Below, piece by piece: positions 56,107 to 64,000 of a stretch of 64,000 nucleotides of DNA (its first letter is position 1; each line of letters begins with the position of its first letter). The notes under the pieces are model-generated. The model worked only from the letters and a program-made list of their open reading frames with translations, did no database searches and had not been told where the DNA came from. Position numbers and translations under genes: made by a program. Source of the stretch: Aquipseudomonas guryensis (lineage in GTDB: Bacteria > Pseudomonadota > Gammaproteobacteria > Pseudomonadales > Pseudomonadaceae); assembly GCF_014164785.1 (NCBI RefSeq), contig NZ_JACJFN010000001.1, positions 1,054,001 to 1,118,000 of the forward strand, given 5' to 3'.

Positions 56107-57015
56107 GTGAACAAAGCTTTCTCCCTCGCCGGCCTGCTGCTGGCTTGCCTGACCCTCGTTGCCAGCCCTGCTCTGCAGGCGGCACCCAAGACCCAGGAAC
56201 TGGCCTCCGGCAGTGCCCTGCTGGTCGATCTCAACACTAATCAGATTCTCTACTCCAGCAACCCTGACCTGCAGGTGCCGATCGCCTCGGTGACCAAGCT
56301 GATGACTGCCATGGTCACCCTGGATGCCAAGCTGCCGCTGGACCAGCAACTGCCCATCGTCATCAAGGATGTCCACGAGATGCGCGGCGTCTATTCGCGG
56401 GTGCGGGTCGGCAGCCAGCTGAGCCGCCGCGACATGCTGCTGCTGACCCTGATGTCCTCGGAGAACCGCGCCGCTGCCAGCCTCGCCCACCACTATCCGG
56501 GCGGTGTGCCGGCCTTCGTCACGGCGATGAACGCCAAGGCCCGCGCCCTGGGCATGACCCGTACCCGCTATACCGAACCGACCGGCCTCTCGGAGGGCAA
56601 CCTGTCCACCGCCAATGACCTGGTCAAGCTGATCAAGGCCAGCGGCCAATACCCGCTGATCGGCCAGTTCAGCAGCACCCGCGAGCGCGTCCAGGTATTC
56701 GCCAAGCCTCGCTACAGCCTGGGTTTCCGCAACACCAACAGCCTGGTGCACAAGCCGAACTGGAGCATCCAGCTGACCAAGACCGGCTTCACCAACGCCG
56801 CCGGCCATTGCCTGGTGATGCGCACGCAGATGGCCGGCAAGCCGGTGGCCTTCGTGGTGCTGGATGCCTTCGGCAAATACACCCACATGGCCGATGCCAA
56901 CCGCCTCAAGCGCTGGCTGGAGACCGGTCAGGTGACTGCGGTCGCCCCGGCGGCGCTGGCCTACAAGAAACAGAAGCAGGCCGAGCGAGCGCGCCTGGTG
57001 CAGGCGGCGCAGTAA
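56107..57015 (+). CDS. pbpG: D-alanyl-D-alanine endopeptidase (PBP7 type)
   Basis: 302 aa, GTG start. Signal peptide ([24 protein letters not shown]), then the low-molecular-weight PBP triad SVTK (catalytic Ser), SEN and KTG. It cleaves D,D cross-links in peptidoglycan in the periplasm. C-terminal Ala/Lys/Gln-rich tail. Confidence 0.93.
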   Translation: MNKAFSLAGLLLACLTLVASPALQAAPKTQELASGSALLVDLNTNQILYSSNPDLQVPIASVTKLMTAMVTLDAKLPLDQQLPIVIKDVHEMRGVYSRVRVGSQLSRRDMLLLTLMSSENRAAASLAHHYPGGVPAFVTAMNAKARALGMTRTRYTEPTGLSEGNLSTANDLVKLIKASGQYPLIGQFSSTRERVQVFAKPRYSLGFRNTNSLVHKPNWSIQLTKTGFTNAAGHCLVMRTQMAGKPVAFVVLDAFGKYTHMADANRLKRWLETGQVTAVAPAALAYKKQKQAERARLVQAAQ

Positions 57016-57035
57016 CGGCGCCCTGCTGGATGAGT

Positions 57036-57067
57036 AAAAAGCCCGGCCTTGGTTGCCGGGCTTTTTT
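57036..57067 (+). terminator. Terminator of pbpG
   Basis: AAAAAGCCCGGC / GCCGGGCTTTTT, 12-bp stem with a 7-nt loop and T-run, 20 nt after the pbpG stop. Confidence 0.9.
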
Positions 57068-57165
57068 GTTTTCCGGGTGAAGGCCGAGCATGACGGGTGC
57101 GGTTTATTCCTGCGCTGTGGCAATCTGCCCCCCATCGCTGCCGTCACCGGGACTATCGAGCATCC

Positions 57166-57639
57166 ATGCGTACCCTTGCCCTTGCCGCCTTCGCTGGCCT
57201 GTTGCTGTTCTTTCACGTCCGTGAGGGCTGGGTGCCCATCCTCGATTCGGCCAACCTGGCCTTTCATGAGGCTGGCCACCCGTTGTTCGGCCTGGTTTCC
57301 TCGCGGCTGATGGTCTACGGCGGCACGTTCATGCAGTTGCTCTTGCCGTTGACGGCAGCCTGGCAGCTACGCCGTCAGCAACAGATCGGCGGTTACCACC
57401 TGTGCCTGATCTGGTTCGCCGAGAACCTGTTGAATGTCGCGCGCTACATGGCCGATGCACGGCGTCAGGAGCTGCCGCTGGTGGGCGGTGGTGACCACGA
57501 CTGGACCTACATCCTCAGTAGTTGGGGGCTGCTGTCCTGGGACACCACGCTGGCGATGTGGCTGCGTGTGCTGGCTGTTGGCCTGATGGTCTGGGTGCTC
57601 TGGCGCGACTGGCGAAATGTGCGGCCCACTGAGGGTTGA
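57166..57639 (+). CDS. Small membrane protein with an HEAGH zinc-site motif
   Basis: 157 aa, family not recognised with certainty. N-terminal helix (MRTLALAAFAGLLLFFHV), HExxH at His34-Glu35-Ala-Gly-His38 (AFHEAGHPLFG), two or three further hydrophobic helices and GGGDHDWTYIL in the C-terminal part that could give a third metal ligand. The layout is reminiscent of site-2-protease-like membrane metallopeptidases but much shorter. The start at 57166 removes 23 unlikely residues. Peptidase activity is inference. Confidence 0.75.
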   Translation: MRTLALAAFAGLLLFFHVREGWVPILDSANLAFHEAGHPLFGLVSSRLMVYGGTFMQLLLPLTAAWQLRRQQQIGGYHLCLIWFAENLLNVARYMADARRQELPLVGGGDHDWTYILSSWGLLSWDTTLAMWLRVLAVGLMVWVLWRDWRNVRPTEG

Positions 57640-57724
57640 AGCCACGGTATGAAGTGGCGCGATCAAGGCTCCTCCGAGCTGCGCTCTCCGGTTGCACTGC
57701 GTCTGGAGGGTGGCTTGTATGGCC

Positions 57725-57781
57725 TAGCCGGATGCAATACGGGAAGGCAGGTCACCCTCCCCCCGGATTGCATCCGGGCTA
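57725..57781. repeat. Inverted pair of GCCCGGATGCAAT-type repeats
   Basis: TAGCCGGATGCAATACGGG (57725-57743) faces CCCGGATTGCATCCGGGCTA (57762-57781), able to form a long hairpin. The unit resembles a repeat common in intergenic regions of Pseudomonas. Between two convergent genes, so a bidirectional terminator role is plausible. Confidence 0.65.
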
Positions 57782-57807
57782 CCCCTTAGGGGATGACCGC
57801 TACTGGC

Positions 57808-59160
57808 TTACAGGAACCAGCGATACTCCCGCGCGCTGACCTCGTTCATGAAGTCCAGATGGTCCTGGCGCTTGTTCTCGCAGTAGACGAAGACGAACTC
57901 GCTGCCCAGCTTGTCCTTGACCACCTCATGGGAGGCCATCGCCGCCACGGCGGTCAGCATGTCCTTGGGGAAGTCGATGCCGCTGCGGCGGTCTTCGTTG
58001 AGCGAGGGGATAGGTTCGCGGGCCTGGTCCAGGCCGTATTCCATGCCGCTGAGGATGGCCGCCAGCACCAGGTAGGGGTTGGCGTCGGCGCCGGCCAGAC
58101 GGTGCTCGATGCGCAGGTTCTTGCCGTCCGACTCGGGGATGCGGATGCATGCATCGCGGTCCTCGAAGCCCCAGCTGGCCTTGCTCGCCGAGTTGACCAT
58201 GGCGCCGTAGCGGCGGAAGGCATTGTGGTTGGCGGCGAAGATCGGCATGCAGTGCGGCAGCAGCTCCAGGCAGCCGGCCACGGCGTGGCGCAGCGGGCGC
58301 TGCTGGTCGCCGTCGAGCAGGTTGCGGCCTTCCTGGTCGTAGAGACTGACATGCACGTGCATGCCGCTGCCCGGCGCGTCCAGGTAGGGCTTACTCATGA
58401 AGCTGGCGCGGTAGCCATGCTGCATGGCCACGCCGCGGGTGCTGCGGCAGAACAGCGCGGCCTGGTCGGCGGCGTGCAGGCCGTCGTCGCAGTGGGCGAA
58501 GTTGATCTCGAACTGACCGGGGCCGAGTTCGGCGGTGATCACGTTGGCATCCACGCCCTGCTCCCGCGCCGCCTCCACGGTTTCATGCAGCACCTCGGAG
58601 AAGCGCGTCAGGCGTTCGATGTGCATGTTCGGCTGGTCGTCGGCGTCGCCGGTCAGCGGGTCGCGGGGGAACTGCGGCAGGCCATTTTCCAGCTTGCGGT
58701 CGAACAGGTAGAACTCCAGCTCGAAGGCCACCACCGGGCGGATGCCGCGGGCCTCCAGCCGCTTGAGCACGCGGGCGAGCACTTCGCGCGGCTCGAATTC
58801 GATCGGTGCCTCGGTGCCGTCGGAGCTGATCAGCATCTGCCCCATCGGCTGCTTTTCCCAGCGCACCGGCTTGAGGGTGCCGGGGATCAGGCGGCGCGGC
58901 GCATCCGGGTCGCCGTCGTTGAAGCAGTAGTCGCCAATCGGGTGCAGGCCGCCCTGGGCGCCGAGCAGCACGCAGTTCTGCGGCACTTTCAACGGGCCGC
59001 CGGCGGCGACCTTTTCCAGCATGTCCATGGGGTAGCGCTTGCCATAGAAGTGCCCGGGAATATCCAGGCAGATCAGTTCGACGTAGCGCACGTCGGGGTT
59101 GGCCGCGCGGAAGGCACGTACTTCGCTGAGCAGATCGGGGAATTTCGTTGTTGTTGTCAT
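57808..59160 (-). CDS. Glutamine synthetase family protein, probable gamma-glutamylpolyamine synthetase
   Basis: 450 aa. GS beta-grasp and catalytic domains (FELEFYLFDR, ELGPGQFEINF, GSGMHVHVSL, NHNAFRRYG, RIEHRLAGADANPYL). It ends SAREYRWFL, as polyamine-type GS homologs do, and lacks the adenylylation Tyr loop of GlnA. With the neighbouring cupin-XRE regulator and FAD oxidase it fits the PuuA/Pau step: ATP-dependent gamma-glutamylation of putrescine or another amine. The exact amine is unknown. Confidence 0.85.
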   Translation of the reverse strand: MTTTTKFPDLLSEVRAFRAANPDVRYVELICLDIPGHFYGKRYPMDMLEKVAAGGPLKVPQNCVLLGAQGGLHPIGDYCFNDGDPDAPRRLIPGTLKPVRWEKQPMGQMLISSDGTEAPIEFEPREVLARVLKRLEARGIRPVVAFELEFYLFDRKLENGLPQFPRDPLTGDADDQPNMHIERLTRFSEVLHETVEAAREQGVDANVITAELGPGQFEINFAHCDDGLHAADQAALFCRSTRGVAMQHGYRASFMSKPYLDAPGSGMHVHVSLYDQEGRNLLDGDQQRPLRHAVAGCLELLPHCMPIFAANHNAFRRYGAMVNSASKASWGFEDRDACIRIPESDGKNLRIEHRLAGADANPYLVLAAILSGMEYGLDQAREPIPSLNEDRRSGIDFPKDMLTAVAAMASHEVVKDKLGSEFVFVYCENKRQDHLDFMNEVSAREYRWFL

Positions 59161-59178
59161 GGTGGCTATCTGCGCGGG

Positions 59179-59736
59179 TCAGGTGAAGACCCAGAGCACT
59201 CTTGTGGGGAAATCGGTGAGGTTGGCGTAGCGGAACTGCGCATGCGGCGGCAGCTGGAAGCTGTCACGTGGGCCGAGGGTGACCGGTTCGGCGTCGTCGC
59301 CATACCAGACTGTCAGCTCGCCTTCTAGGACGAAACCGCCCTGTTCGGAGCTGTCGTTCAGATGGCCTTCGCCGCTGGTGGCGCCGGGTTCCAGAAAGCT
59401 TTCGAGCATGGAAAAGCCGCCGGACATGGTCGGCGAGGCCAGCACGTCGGTGATGCCACCGGCGTAATAAAGAGTGCGTCGCTCGTCCGGCCGTGTCACC
59501 CAGCGCACCGCGCGCGGCTTGCCTGGGTTATAGAAATAGGTGGTCGGCACGCCCAGCGCTTCGCTGATGGCGGTGAGGTCGGCCACGGTCGGGCGCGACA
59601 AACCGCGCTCGACCTGGGACAGGAAGCCCACCGAGCGGCCGATGCGCTCGGCCAGTTCGTTGAGGGTGACGTTCTTGTGCTTGCGCAGGTCGCGCACCAG
59701 GATCGCCAGCCCTTCGATTTCATCCTGCATGTCCAT
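59179..59736 (-). CDS. XRE-family regulator with C-terminal cupin (PuuR/PauR-like)
   Basis: 185 aa. Helix-turn-helix at about 14-66 (NVTLNELAERIGRSVGFLSQ), cupin_2 barrel at about 105-180 (EQGGFVLEGELTVWYGDD, PPHAQFRYANLTD). Typical ligand-responsive repressor of polyamine or amino-acid catabolic genes. It sits between the two enzyme genes it most likely regulates. AAGGGA 7 nt before the first ATG supports that start. Confidence 0.88.
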   Translation of the reverse strand: MDMQDEIEGLAILVRDLRKHKNVTLNELAERIGRSVGFLSQVERGLSRPTVADLTAISEALGVPTTYFYNPGKPRAVRWVTRPDERRTLYYAGGITDVLASPTMSGGFSMLESFLEPGATSGEGHLNDSSEQGGFVLEGELTVWYGDDAEPVTLGPRDSFQLPPHAQFRYANLTDFPTRVLWVFT

Positions 59737-59762
59737 GGTTTTTCCCTTTTGCGGAGCCCGGT

Positions 59763-61049
59763 TCAGATCGTGTCGCGCAGACGGTACCAGGCTTTGCCGA
59801 CGGCCTCGATCGGGGCGGCCAGCAGGTCGCCACCGGGGAAGCGCGGGTTGCTCAGGCCCTGGTACAGGCCGAGCAGTTGTTCGTCGCCGAGGATCGCATC
59901 GCTGACCGCGCGGGCGGCGGCCAGGGTCGGCAGGATGCCGTGGCCGGAGAAGCCCTGCAGCCAGTACTTCTGGCCCTGACGGCCGACGTCCGGGGTGCGG
60001 TGCATGGTGCAGTCGATATGGCCGCCCCAGCCGTAGTCGATCTGCACCCCGCGCAGCTGCGGGAAGACCCGCTCCAGGTAGGGCCGGGTGGCCGCAGGCA
60101 CGTCCGCCGGGATGCCGCCCAGGTAGGTGCAGCCGCCGCCGAACAGCAGGCGGTTGTCCGGGGTGACGCGGAAATAATCGGGGACGAACTGGTTGTCGAT
60201 GGCGCAGGTACCTTGCGGGAACAGCGAGCGCGCCAGCTCCGGGTTCAGCGGCGCGGTGGCCACCTGGTAGGAACCGACTGGCAGCAGGCGCTTGGACAGC
60301 ACGGGGTCGAGGCGGTCGATGTAGGCGTTGCAGGCCAGCACCAGCACGTCGCCGCGTACTTCGCCATGTTCGGTACGCGCCACATAACCCGCGGCGGTCT
60401 CGCGGTAGTCGAGCACCTTGCTCTGCTCGAAGATGCGTCCGCCGGCCTTCTCGATGGCGTCGGCCAGGCCCTGTGCCAGTTTCAGCGGGTTGAGGTGGGC
60501 GGCGCCAGCGTCATGCAGGGCGGCCAGATAGCGCGGGCTGGCAATCCACTTGGGCAGGTCCTGCTTGGGGATAAAGCTCAGCTGCTGGTAGCCATATTTC
60601 TCGCTCGCCTCTTCGAGGTTTTCCTGCAGCAGGCGCACGCGGCGCGGCAACACTGCGGTGTAAATGGCACCAGTGCGGTAATCGATATCGAAGCCGTGGC
60701 GCTCGGGTAGCTCGCGCATTTCCTTGGCGGCCCAGGTCATGCTGTCCCACAGCTGGCGGGCACGCTCCAGGCCGAGCGCCTTCTCGAACGGCGGCATATC
60801 ACAGGACCAGCCTGGCAGCGCCTGGCCGCCGTTGCGCCCGGAAGCGGCCCAGGCCAGGCGGCTGGCCTCCAGCAGCACGACTTTCTTGCCGGCCAGAGCC
60901 AGGCGCAGGGCGGTATGCAGTCCGCTGAAACCGCCACCGATAATCAGGATCTGCGCGTCTTCACGACCTTCCAGGCGCGCGCGCAGCGGAATCTCGCCAT
61001 AGGTGGCGGCGTAGTAGGTGCCGACGTGCTGCGCGGATTGCTTGAACAT
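59763..61049 (-). CDS. FAD-dependent amine oxidase, probable gamma-glutamylputrescine oxidase (DAO/PuuB family)
   Basis: 428 aa. FAD dinucleotide motif IIGGGFSGLHTALRLALAG (about 35-53), SGRNGGQALPG, and a C-terminal GFSGHGILPTLAAARAVSDAI, the DadA/PuuB pattern. It would oxidise the gamma-glutamylated amine made by the GS-like enzyme, releasing an aldehyde and H2O2. First gene of the minus-strand cluster, 26 nt before the regulator. Confidence 0.88.
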   Translation of the reverse strand: MFKQSAQHVGTYYAATYGEIPLRARLEGREDAQILIIGGGFSGLHTALRLALAGKKVVLLEASRLAWAASGRNGGQALPGWSCDMPPFEKALGLERARQLWDSMTWAAKEMRELPERHGFDIDYRTGAIYTAVLPRRVRLLQENLEEASEKYGYQQLSFIPKQDLPKWIASPRYLAALHDAGAAHLNPLKLAQGLADAIEKAGGRIFEQSKVLDYRETAAGYVARTEHGEVRGDVLVLACNAYIDRLDPVLSKRLLPVGSYQVATAPLNPELARSLFPQGTCAIDNQFVPDYFRVTPDNRLLFGGGCTYLGGIPADVPAATRPYLERVFPQLRGVQIDYGWGGHIDCTMHRTPDVGRQGQKYWLQGFSGHGILPTLAAARAVSDAILGDEQLLGLYQGLSNPRFPGGDLLAAPIEAVGKAWYRLRDTI

Positions 61050-61267
61050 GGAAGCCTCGTGAAATTTCTTATTTGAAAGTTCATGAAAATCTACACGATA
61101 AAATTCACAAGGCCAAGTCCGGGGTTATTTCCGCGCCGAACCCTGACGCCAGCGGACGACATCACCAGTGGCTACTTGCAGAGTAATGCGACATGCCGTT
61201 GGCTGGCGCATGCAGGGGCCGGCGTTGCCGGTTATCCTGCCTGGCATCCAGCGCAGAGGACCCGGCC
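61050..61267. promoter_or_regulatory. Divergent control region of the amine cluster and the M14 peptidase
   Basis: 218 nt. The part next to the oxidase (61060-61110) is AT-rich with three TGAAA motifs (61060, 61074, 61084) and a GAAATTTC palindrome, a plausible operator for the cupin-XRE regulator. The right half is GC-rich with no clear signal. Confidence 0.4.
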
Positions 61268-62392
61268 ATGCAGATTCGTAGCGATTTCGACAGCGGTAAT
61301 ATTCAAGTAGTGGATGCCAGCAACCCGCAGCAGGTGCGCCTGGCGATCCGCAAGGATTTCGCCAGCGAGCACTTCCAGTGGTTCCACTTCCTCGCCGAGG
61401 GCCTGCTGCCGGGCCAGCGCCATGGCTTCAGCCTGATCAACGCGCCGCAGTCCAGCTACAAGAACGCCTGGAGCGGCTACCAGGCGGTGGCCAGCTATGA
61501 CGGTGTGGACTGGTTCCGTGTGCCGACCCGCTATGACGAGGGCGGCCTGCATTTCGAACTGCTCGCCGAGCAGGCCCAGGCCTATTTCGCCTACTTCGAG
61601 CCCTACAGCCGTGCCCGCCACGCGCAGTTGCTGGTGCGTGCCCTGGCCCTGCCGAATGTCGAACTGCTGGCCTGCGGCACGAGTCTGCAAGGCCGCGAGC
61701 TGCCGCTGCTGCATGTGCGCGGCACGGCCCAGGCGCCGCGCAAGATCTGGCTGATCGCCCAGCAGCATCCGGGCGAGCACATGGCCGAGTGGTTCATGGA
61801 AGGCCTGATCGACAGGCTGCACGAGCAGGATGATCAGCTGCGCGGCCTGCTCGCCCAGGCCGATCTGTACCTGGTGCCGCACATGAACCCGGACGGCGCC
61901 TTCCTCGGCAACCTGCGCACCAACGCTGCCGGCCAGGACCTCAACCGCGCCTGGCAGGCGCCCAGTGCTGGGCAAAGCCCGGAAGTGCTGTTCGTCCAGC
62001 AGCAGATGGCCGCCCACGGCGTCGACTGCTTCCTGGATATCCACGGTGACGAGGAAATCCCCTACGTGTTTACCGCCGGCTGCGAAGGCAACCCCGGTTT
62101 TACGGCGCGCCTGGACGCCCTGGAGCAGGAGTTCCGCGAGCGCCTGATGGCCTGCGGCGAATTCCAGGTGGAACACGGCTACCCGCGCGACGAACCCGGC
62201 CAGGCCAACCTGGCGCTGGCCTGCAACTGGGTCGGGCAGACCTACGATTGCCTGGCCTATACGGTGGAGATGCCGTTCAAGGACCACGACCTCACGCCCG
62301 ATCCGCGCACCGGCTGGAATGGCGCGCGCAGCAAGAACCTGGCGCGTGCCGTGTTCAGTGTGCTGGCGGCGATGGTCGACAAGCTGCGCTGA
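61268..62392 (+). CDS. M14-family zinc carboxypeptidase (cytosolic carboxypeptidase-like)
   Basis: 374 aa. N-terminal beta domain (about 1-120, FASEHFQWFHFLAEGL, YKNAWSGYQAVASYDG) as in CCP-like M14 enzymes, then the zinc motif HPGE (QQHPGEHMAEW), NPDG, DIHGDEE with the third ligand His, and the catalytic-Glu region TVEMPFKDHD. No signal peptide, so cytoplasmic. Substrate unknown; its place opposite a gamma-glutamyl-amine cluster makes gamma-linked or C-terminal amino-acid conjugates worth testing. Start chosen at MQIRSDFDS. Confidence 0.88.
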   Translation: MQIRSDFDSGNIQVVDASNPQQVRLAIRKDFASEHFQWFHFLAEGLLPGQRHGFSLINAPQSSYKNAWSGYQAVASYDGVDWFRVPTRYDEGGLHFELLAEQAQAYFAYFEPYSRARHAQLLVRALALPNVELLACGTSLQGRELPLLHVRGTAQAPRKIWLIAQQHPGEHMAEWFMEGLIDRLHEQDDQLRGLLAQADLYLVPHMNPDGAFLGNLRTNAAGQDLNRAWQAPSAGQSPEVLFVQQQMAAHGVDCFLDIHGDEEIPYVFTAGCEGNPGFTARLDALEQEFRERLMACGEFQVEHGYPRDEPGQANLALACNWVGQTYDCLAYTVEMPFKDHDLTPDPRTGWNGARSKNLARAVFSVLAAMVDKLR

Positions 62393-62415
62393 GCAGCCTG
62401 TTCCGCGAGCGCAGC

Positions 62416-62664
62416 CTAGAGGTCGATGCCCAGCTCCCAGCCTGGCTTGTGCGGGCGGCGGTCTTCGCCGCTGCGGCGGTCGGCCTCGAAGCGAATGCTC
62501 TGCCGGCGTTCACCGTTCTGCCGGCGCTCGCTTTTGCATTTGTCGCGGGTGTCGATCTGGAAGCAGGCCTTCTTCTTCGGCGCTTCCTGGGCGGTGGCTG
62601 ATCCCTGCTCTGGCTCAAGGGCCAGGCCGGGTGCGGCAAAGTCGATGGGGTCTAGGTCTGCCAT
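62416..62664 (-). CDS. Small Arg/Glu-rich conserved-looking protein
   Basis: 82 aa, no recognised domain. Acidic/hydrophobic N-terminus, central KKKACFQIDTRDKCKSERRQ with a Cys pair, then near-repeats ERRQNGERRQ and DRRSGEDRRP, ending PGWELGIDL. The frame is clean with a normal ATG, so I think it is real, but function cannot be suggested. Confidence 0.6.
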   Translation of the reverse strand: MADLDPIDFAAPGLALEPEQGSATAQEAPKKKACFQIDTRDKCKSERRQNGERRQSIRFEADRRSGEDRRPHKPGWELGIDL

Positions 62665-62849
62665 GGGGCTGCTCCATTCCTGGCTGGCGCACAGGAAAAT
62701 CCGGGGCCGGGTGCCGAGGGTTGTCCCCAGTCAGGCTAGATCGGCTGGAACAGTCGCGCCATGTCGTTCATCTGGAAGGGCGAACGGCGCTTAGCGGGGC
62801 GTTGGGCGGGGTGGTGAAGGGGTGCTGAAACCGCTTGCCGCTGGGCATG

Positions 62850-62886
62850 AAAAAGCCGCTGTCTCCATCCAGAGCAGCGGCTTTTT
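62850..62886 (-). terminator. Terminator of trpBA
   Basis: AAAAAGCCGCTG / CAGCGGCTTTTT, 12-bp stem with a 13-nt loop, 18 nt after the trpA stop, T-run on both strands. Confidence 0.85.
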
Positions 62887-62904
62887 TACGGCGGACGACA
62901 GTGT

Positions 62905-63714
62905 TTAAAGGCGCGCGCCGCGAACTCCCTCGGCCAGCGACCGGCAAAGGCTCAGCACGCCCTGGATGGCCTGCTGGTCGTCCGTGGCATTGGCGATCTG
63001 GTCGATCAGTGCCGAGCCGACCACCACACCGTCGGCCAGACGGGCGATGGTCGCCGCGTGTTCCGGGGTACGGATGCCGAAGCCGATGCACAGTGGCAGT
63101 TCGGTGTGGCGGCGCAGGCGGGTCACGGCTTCCTGCACATGCTCGATGGTGGCCGAGCCGGCGCCGGTGACGCCGGCTACCGAGACGTAATAGACGAAGC
63201 CCGAGCTGCCGTTGAGCACGGTGGGCAGGCGTTTGTCGTCGGTGGTCGGGGTGGTCAGGCGGATGAAGTCCAGGCCCGCAGCCTGGGCCGGGTCGCACAG
63301 GTCGGCGTTATGTTCCGGCGGCAGGTCGACCACGATCAGGCCATCGACACCGGACTCTTTGGCCTCGGCGATGAAGGCCGCGACGCCGTAGTGGTGGATC
63401 GGGTTGAAGTAGCCCATCAGCACCAGCGGGGTGGTCTGATCGCCTGCACGGAACTCACGGACCATCTGCAGGGTCTTGGCCAGGTTCTGCTTGGCGCCCA
63501 GGGCGCGGATGTTGGCCAGCTGGATCGCCGGGCCGTCGGCCATCGGGTCGGTGAACGGCATGCCCAGTTCGATTACGTCGGCACCGGCCGCCGGCAGGCC
63601 CTTGAGGATAGCCAGGGACGCGTCGTAGTTGGGGTCGCCGGCGGTGACGAAGGTCACCAGGGCGGCGCGATTTTGTTCTTTCAGTTCAGCAAAGCGGCTT
63701 TGCAGGCGGCTCAT
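62905..63714 (-). CDS. trpA: Tryptophan synthase alpha chain
   Basis: 269 aa TIM barrel. [16 protein letters not shown], the catalytic Glu in [17 protein letters not shown], catalytic Asp in [10 protein letters not shown], and [11 protein letters not shown]. Cleaves indole-3-glycerol phosphate and channels indole to TrpB. Start overlaps the trpB stop by one base. Confidence 0.98.
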   Translation of the reverse strand: MSRLQSRFAELKEQNRAALVTFVTAGDPNYDASLAILKGLPAAGADVIELGMPFTDPMADGPAIQLANIRALGAKQNLAKTLQMVREFRAGDQTTPLVLMGYFNPIHHYGVAAFIAEAKESGVDGLIVVDLPPEHNADLCDPAQAAGLDFIRLTTPTTDDKRLPTVLNGSSGFVYYVSVAGVTGAGSATIEHVQEAVTRLRRHTELPLCIGFGIRTPEHAATIARLADGVVVGSALIDQIANATDDQQAIQGVLSLCRSLAEGVRGARL

Positions 63715-64000
63715 CAGTGTTTCTCCTGCTTGGACTGTTCCATGTGGTGCATGACGGTCTGCATGTCCTTGTCGCCGCGGCCGGACAGGTTGATCACCAT
63801 CAGATGATCTTTGGGCAGCTTCGGTGCACGTTTGAAGGCTTCGGCCAGGGCGTGGGCACTTTCCAGGGCCGGGATGATGCCTTCCTGACGGCAGCAGGTG
63901 TGGAACGCGGCCAGGGCTTCGTCGTCGGTTACCGAGGTGTATTCGACGCGGCCGATATCATGCAACCAGGCGTGTTCCGGGCCGATGCCGGGGTAATCGA
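63714..64000 (-). CDS. trpB: Tryptophan synthase beta chain, C-terminal part
   Basis: Partial: the last 95 codons, running off the right edge. It shows [26 protein letters not shown] and [12 protein letters not shown], the PLP-phosphate and substrate regions of TrpB. It condenses indole with serine. In Pseudomonas trpBA is usually activated by a divergent trpI, which would lie beyond the window. Confidence 0.97.
   Translation of the reverse strand, partial: DYPGIGPEHAWLHDIGRVEYTSVTDDEALAAFHTCCRQEGIIPALESAHALAEAFKRAPKLPKDHLMVINLSGRGDKDMQTVMHHMEQSKQEKH

Overview
The window is the replication-origin region of a Pseudomonas chromosome, GC-rich apart from one patch. The evidence is the order glmS-glmR-glmU, the atp operon, parB-parA-rsmG-mnmG, mnmE-yidC-yidD-rnpA-rpmH, then dnaA-dnaN-recF-gyrB, together with Pseudomonas-type DnaA boxes and parS sites. 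The content right of gyrB (a ynb-like phospholipid operon, no qor between tsaC and hemF) suggests the P. mendocina/oleovorans side of the genus rather than P. aeruginosa, but the species is a guess.

Left arm, 1-7200: the end of a type VI secretion (T6SS) cluster. It holds the tail of a PP2C phosphatase (Stp1-like), a Ser/Thr kinase (Stk1-like), a VgrG spike, a large peptidoglycan-targeting effector candidate (split M23-like domain, two SH3 domains, GH19 lysozyme/chitinase domain) and an AT-rich secreted protein that is the likely immunity partner. It ends against the 3' end of glmS, at the position where Tn7 normally inserts.

7200-27300, minus strand, reading away from the origin: glmS, glmR and glmU (UDP-GlcNAc synthesis); atpIBEFHAGDC (F1Fo ATP synthase); parAB (chromosome segregation); rsmG, mnmG and mnmE (RNA modification); yidC and yidD (membrane insertion); rnpA and rpmH.

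27274-27798 is oriC. A second AT-rich, DnaA-box-bearing gap lies between mnmG and mnmE (22911-23376). Perfect DnaA boxes are scattered well beyond these two gaps. Two perfect parS palindromes lie inside recF.

27800-33910, plus strand: dnaA, dnaN, recF, gyrB. 33978-39736, minus strand: a six-gene lipid operon resembling Escherichia coli ynbABCD plus an acyltransferase and a small membrane protein. I think this is the least understood system in the window.

39974-64000: conserved origin-proximal genes (plsC-type acyltransferase, gmhB, glyS, glyQ, tag, LpxL-type acyltransferase, PilZ protein, TPR protein, trkA, rsmB, fmt, def, tsaP, dprA, tsaC, hemF, aroE). They are followed by pbpG, a membrane HEAGH protein, a gamma-glutamyl-polyamine-type catabolic cluster, an M14 peptidase, a small Arg-rich protein, trpA and the end of trpB. 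Short repeats are interspersed: a GGGAGAGGGG palindrome family (one copy translated inside vgrG), a 199-bp element with 21-bp terminal inverted repeats, and a GCCCGGAT-type inverted pair. I saw no tRNA or rRNA genes, CRISPR array or insertion sequence.
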